Of a stretch of 6,328 bases of DNA, positions 4,284-6,328 are shown piece after piece (within the stretch, counting starts at the first letter, position 1; each line of letters begins with the position of its first letter). The notes under the pieces were generated by a model. The model had not been told where the DNA came from and did not search any database. It saw nothing but the letters and a program-made list of their open reading frames with translations. The stretch spans positions 1 to 6,328 of the forward strand of contig DALTVZ010000068.1 in NCBI GenBank assembly GCA_029987315.1, in the 5' to 3' direction. Source of the DNA: Methanocorpusculum sp. GTDB taxonomy: Archaea > Halobacteriota > Methanomicrobia > Methanomicrobiales > Methanocorpusculaceae. The position numbers and the translations under genes were made by a program.

Positions 4284-4357
4284 GGGACCTTTAGGTCCCT
4301 CAGCTGAGGCGGGCTACCCTGTAAGGGTGGCCTCAGCCGAGCAAATCTATGATTTGC
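4284..4357 (+). repeat. Cluster of short hairpins, block 3
   Basis: In order: GGGACC-TTTA-GGTCCC (4284-4299), CTCAGCTGAG (4299-4308), GGCTACCCT-GTA-AGGGTGGCC (4312-4332, one G-T pair) extended outward by CTGAGG/CCTCAG, and GCAAATC-TAT-GATTTGC (4341-4357). The first, second and last modules match block 2 in inverted orientation; the ACCCT module is an extra insertion. The loop change TTT to TAT leaves the stem intact, as expected if the structure matters. Confidence 0.8.
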
Positions 4358-4545
4358 GAGGAGAAGAAGGCGGATTGACGGCACAACCGGCGATCTTAGC
4401 CGAGGCGGGGTGATCTTAACCGAAACAACTGACGTACTAATGAGGTATACTTCGATTTCGTGTAAGGGGTTTATGTGGGCACATGAGATAAAACCAACCG
4501 TACCCTTCCCGAATCGGATCCATACCAACACCGCGTAACTCCTCC
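4358..4545. other. Non-coding stretch, nothing recognised
   Basis: I see no supported gene here. There is a 2-copy 20-bp-period repeat (GATCTTAGCCGA at 4392, GATCTTAACCGA at 4412). The minus strand has an open frame from 4531, but it runs straight through the hairpin block and the 65-bp array and has a Pro- and Lys-rich composition explained by the repeats. No tRNA fold was found. Confidence 0.5.
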
Positions 4546-4551
4546 AAAAAA
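4546..4551 (-). terminator. Poly-T terminator of the 178-aa gene
   Basis: On the minus strand, TTCTCTTTTTT lies about 28 bp after the TGA at 4579. Archaeal RNA polymerase commonly terminates at such T-runs without needing a stem. Confidence 0.5.
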
Positions 4552-4578
4552 GAGAACAGGTTTTTGATATGACCGTGT

Positions 4579-5115
4579 TCAGGCCGTTTTGTGCTGAAGA
4601 AAGCCGAGGGTCAGATCGAGTGCCTCGAGGAGATCCTCTTCCGCGAGAGCATAATCCCGGATCGCCGAAAAGAGCATATACAAAATATCGTAGCCGTAAA
4701 ACGCAAGAGCATCCTCCGCTGAAAGGGGCGAGGCATACGTATCGACCACAAAACCGTCGGTCGAGAACATCAGCTCGAACAGTTCTCCCTTCTCCGATGC
4801 CACGCAGAACTGCTGGGTGACCTGTTTTTTGGGATCATCAGGCCGGAAACTCGCCGGGCTTTCGGATTTTCCGAGGATGATCATTTTGTCGGGATAGTAC
4901 TTCTGGTCGTAGAGATCCCCTTTTGTATCCTGTTTTGCCTTCTGCAGGAAAAGCGAACCTGCCGCCTGCACCACCGGAACGACTGCCGCGATCATCTTTT
5001 CGAGAAGGACCTTGTCCTCATGGATGATCAGTTCTGCAGTCTCCTGCTGTTTTGCCTTCGTTTCCTTGATGACATCAAGGAGACGGTCAAATCCCTGTTC
5101 TACAATAGGGTCCAT
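4579..5115 (-). CDS. Hypothetical protein (178 aa)
   Basis: I do not recognise the family. The N-terminal 60 residues are helical and charged (RLLDVIKETKAKQQETAELI at 11-30), with a more hydrophobic AAVVPVVQAAGSLF at 43-56 that is short for a membrane span. A mixed middle (DQKYYPDKMIILGKSE at 70-85) is followed by a segment that looks like a folded core (FELMFSTDGFVVDTYASP at 113-130) and an acidic helical C terminus (DYALAEEDLLEALDLTLGF). It appears cytoplasmic. No ribosome binding site precedes the ATG; TTAATCTAT about 27 bp upstream suggests a leaderless message. It is divergent from the AEC transporter with about 64 bp between starts, so the two may share a control region, but nothing links their functions. 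Confidence 0.8.
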   Translation of the reverse strand: MDPIVEQGFDRLLDVIKETKAKQQETAELIIHEDKVLLEKMIAAVVPVVQAAGSLFLQKAKQDTKGDLYDQKYYPDKMIILGKSESPASFRPDDPKKQVTQQFCVASEKGELFELMFSTDGFVVDTYASPLSAEDALAFYGYDILYMLFSAIRDYALAEEDLLEALDLTLGFLQHKTA

Positions 5116-5179
5116 GCAATATAGTATGACGGTCCCGATAGATTAACTACATGCCTTGTGCTATCAGTATAGAAGAACA
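5116..5179. promoter_or_regulatory. Divergent promoter region
   Basis: This 64-bp region lies between two divergent genes. On the minus strand TTAATCTAT (5138-5146) is placed for a leaderless start at 5115. On the plus strand CAATATAGTATG (5116-5127) or GATTAACTAC (5141-5150) could be the TATA element for the transporter, the second giving a nearly leaderless message. The promoters overlap, so expression may be mutually exclusive. Confidence 0.4.
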
Positions 5180-6112
5180 ATGGATTATTTCATCGCCCTG
5201 AATCAGATCCTCATCCTGTTTATTCTGATCGGGATAGGATACTTTGCACGAAGGATCAAACTCCTGAACGACGCTTCCGTCTCTTCTCTCTCGAAGTTCC
5301 TTCTGCATATCTGTATTCCCGCGATGGTGATATTCTCCATGCAGATCCCTTTCACGAACGAAGTTCTGATGAAGGGCGAGTATCTGATCTTGGCAGCGTT
5401 TGCCTACTACGGGATCGCGTTTCTGGTTGCCTGGTTTTCCCCTATTCTGATGCGGGCAAAGAAGGAGGAGTACGGAGTGTTTCGGTTCATGATCATGTTC
5501 TCGAACTCGATGTTCATGGGATTTCCCATCCTTTCGATGCTGTACGGCCAGGACGCGATATTTTATGCGGCACTCTTCAATATTCCCTTTACCATACTGA
5601 CATACTCTGTTGGAATCTGGATTCTGCGGGCACAGGAGAAGGATAACGGGAAGCTATCGTTCGATCCGAAGCTTCTTTTGAATCCGGCGTTTCTCTCGAC
5701 GATCCTTGGACTGATCTTTTTCTTAACATCGGTATCCATCCCCGATCCGCTCTACAGTTCCTTAGAGCTGCTGAATAACGTTACCACCCCGCTTTCTCTT
5801 GTCGTGACCGGCGGATTCCTTGCCCAGCTGAATTTCACCTCGATCTTCAAAAATGTCCGGCAGTACATCGTTGCAGCGATCCGTCTTCTTGGTATGCCGG
5901 CACTTGTGTATCTGATCTTTTCGCAGTTCATCGCTGATCCGCTGATCCTCGGCATCATCGTGGTAACTGCAGGAATGCCGGCGGCAGTAAATACGGTGAT
6001 GCTTGCAGATGAGCATAAGGCCCATCCGGATATTGCGGCCCAGGGGATCTGTATCTCAACGCTGCTTTGCCTAGTGACATTGCCAATGATCGCTATGTTC
6101 CTTACAGGCTAA
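5180..6112 (+). CDS. AEC-family (auxin efflux carrier-like) transporter
   Basis: A 310-residue integral membrane protein of the AEC/Mem_trans family, which exports or exchanges small organic anions in prokaryotes; the substrate cannot be told here. The family's length is about 300-320, so it is complete. Typical motifs are present: N-terminal span LNQILILFILIGIGYFARR (7-25), the N-x-x-x-x-G-x-P segment SNSMFMGFPI (108-117), NPAFLSTILGLIF (168-180) opening the second half, TTPLSLVVTGGFLA (202-215) and AGMPAAVNTVMLADEH (264-279). About ten hydrophobic spans form two similar halves joined by the hydrophilic loop at 150-166. I chose ATG 5180 because the family begins within a few residues of its first span; a TTG at 5156 is possible but adds only MCYQYRRT. 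No strong ribosome binding site is visible. The gene is convergent with the next one. Confidence 0.93.
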   Translation: MDYFIALNQILILFILIGIGYFARRIKLLNDASVSSLSKFLLHICIPAMVIFSMQIPFTNEVLMKGEYLILAAFAYYGIAFLVAWFSPILMRAKKEEYGVFRFMIMFSNSMFMGFPILSMLYGQDAIFYAALFNIPFTILTYSVGIWILRAQEKDNGKLSFDPKLLLNPAFLSTILGLIFFLTSVSIPDPLYSSLELLNNVTTPLSLVVTGGFLAQLNFTSIFKNVRQYIVAAIRLLGMPALVYLIFSQFIADPLILGIIVVTAGMPAAVNTVMLADEHKAHPDIAAQGICISTLLCLVTLPMIAMFLTG

Positions 6113-6184
6113 AAGAGGGGAAAACACCAATTATTTTTCCGGATACCACGCAGAATCAGATTGCATTTTCTCAACAAAGGCATC

Positions 6185-6328
6185 CTATCCAGAGCTCCGA
6201 AGTTCCATAAGGGATGCGAGAAGATTCTGTATCGCCGCATCATTCCATGGATTGTCCTTTTGGATCGCATAATAGAGCCGGGCATTCTCCCGGGAAACCT
6301 CCTCTGAAACGGCGACCTGTTTTCGAAA
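6185..6328 (-). CDS. C-terminal end of a minus-strand gene, amber stop
   Basis: A frame enters from the right edge and ends at TAG (6185-6187). The visible 47 residues are hydrophilic and helical (RKQVAVSEEVSRENARLYYA, then DNPWNDAAIQNLLASLMELR). I do not recognise the protein. After the TAG the same frame continues for 17 codons, DAFVEKMQSDSAWYPEK, to a TAA at 6131-6133, only 18 bp from the transporter's stop. The extension has coding-like composition, so the gene may originally have ended at 6131 with the TAG a nonsense mutation or a readthrough or recoded codon. Confidence 0.7.
   Translation of the reverse strand, partial: FRKQVAVSEEVSRENARLYYAIQKDNPWNDAAIQNLLASLMELRSSG

Noticed and set aside
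3522..4357. CRISPR array
   Set aside because: The repeats are tandem or inverted with no unique spacers of constant length between identical repeats, and no cas genes are present.
4420..4445. AACTGACGTACTAATGAGG resembles the 3' end of 23S rRNA (GGTACTAATGA)
   Set aside because: The match is limited to about a dozen bases; no upstream 23S helices or downstream 5S gene are visible.
3989..4531. 180-codon minus-strand open frame, Pro/Lys/His-rich
   Set aside because: It runs through hairpin block 3 and the 65-bp tandem repeat; the period is not a multiple of three, so repeat copies are read in different frames. It has no ribosome binding site and no recognisable domain.

Overview
The window looks like archaeal DNA from a methanogen-like euryarchaeon. 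TATA-type promoter boxes of the form TATATAAA or TATAATAT occur in intergenic DNA, some transcripts appear leaderless, and many start codons follow GGAGG-type ribosome binding sites that match the archaeal 16S tail. Methanomicrobiales (for example Methanocorpusculum) is a guess from general sequence style and cannot be proved here.

From left to right there are three zones. (1) Positions 1-3100 hold a tightly packed minus-strand operon of small, mostly unrecognised proteins. Read from its promoter at about 3125, it runs: a possible 25-aa leader peptide, a 49-aa ribbon-helix-helix-like protein, 121-aa, 39-aa and 84-aa unknowns, an HNH endonuclease with a C-terminal helix-turn-helix, an 84-aa two-CxxC zinc-binding protein, a 166-aa unknown and a 66-aa helix-turn-helix protein. 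All but the last join (2 bp gap) overlap the next gene by 4-14 bp. After a 312-bp leader with hairpins comes a 122-codon fragment of another minus-strand gene that runs off the window. Small coupled genes with RHH, HNH and HTH proteins suggest a provirus or other integrated element, but no capsid, terminase or integrase gene can be named here.

(2) Positions 3100-4578 hold about 1.4 kb with no convincing gene but dense repeat architecture. There is a 258-bp element with about 45-bp inverted arms beginning AGGCGCCT and a third copy of that box inside. Inward-facing TATA boxes flank it, followed on the outside by a 25-bp exact direct repeat. Next to it lies an array of eleven T-tracts spaced 20-22 bp apart, arranged partly as a 65-bp tandem repeat. 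Blocks of tiny perfect hairpins lie in opposite orientations on either side. This layout resembles a replication origin, attachment or partition site, or a cis-acting regulatory locus, and is the most interesting part of the window.

(3) Positions 4579-6328 look like ordinary chromosomal genes: a minus-strand unknown 178-aa protein, a divergent AEC-family membrane transporter, and the 3' end of a convergent minus-strand gene whose frame continues past an amber stop. The element/chromosome boundary, if there is one, probably falls inside zone 2.
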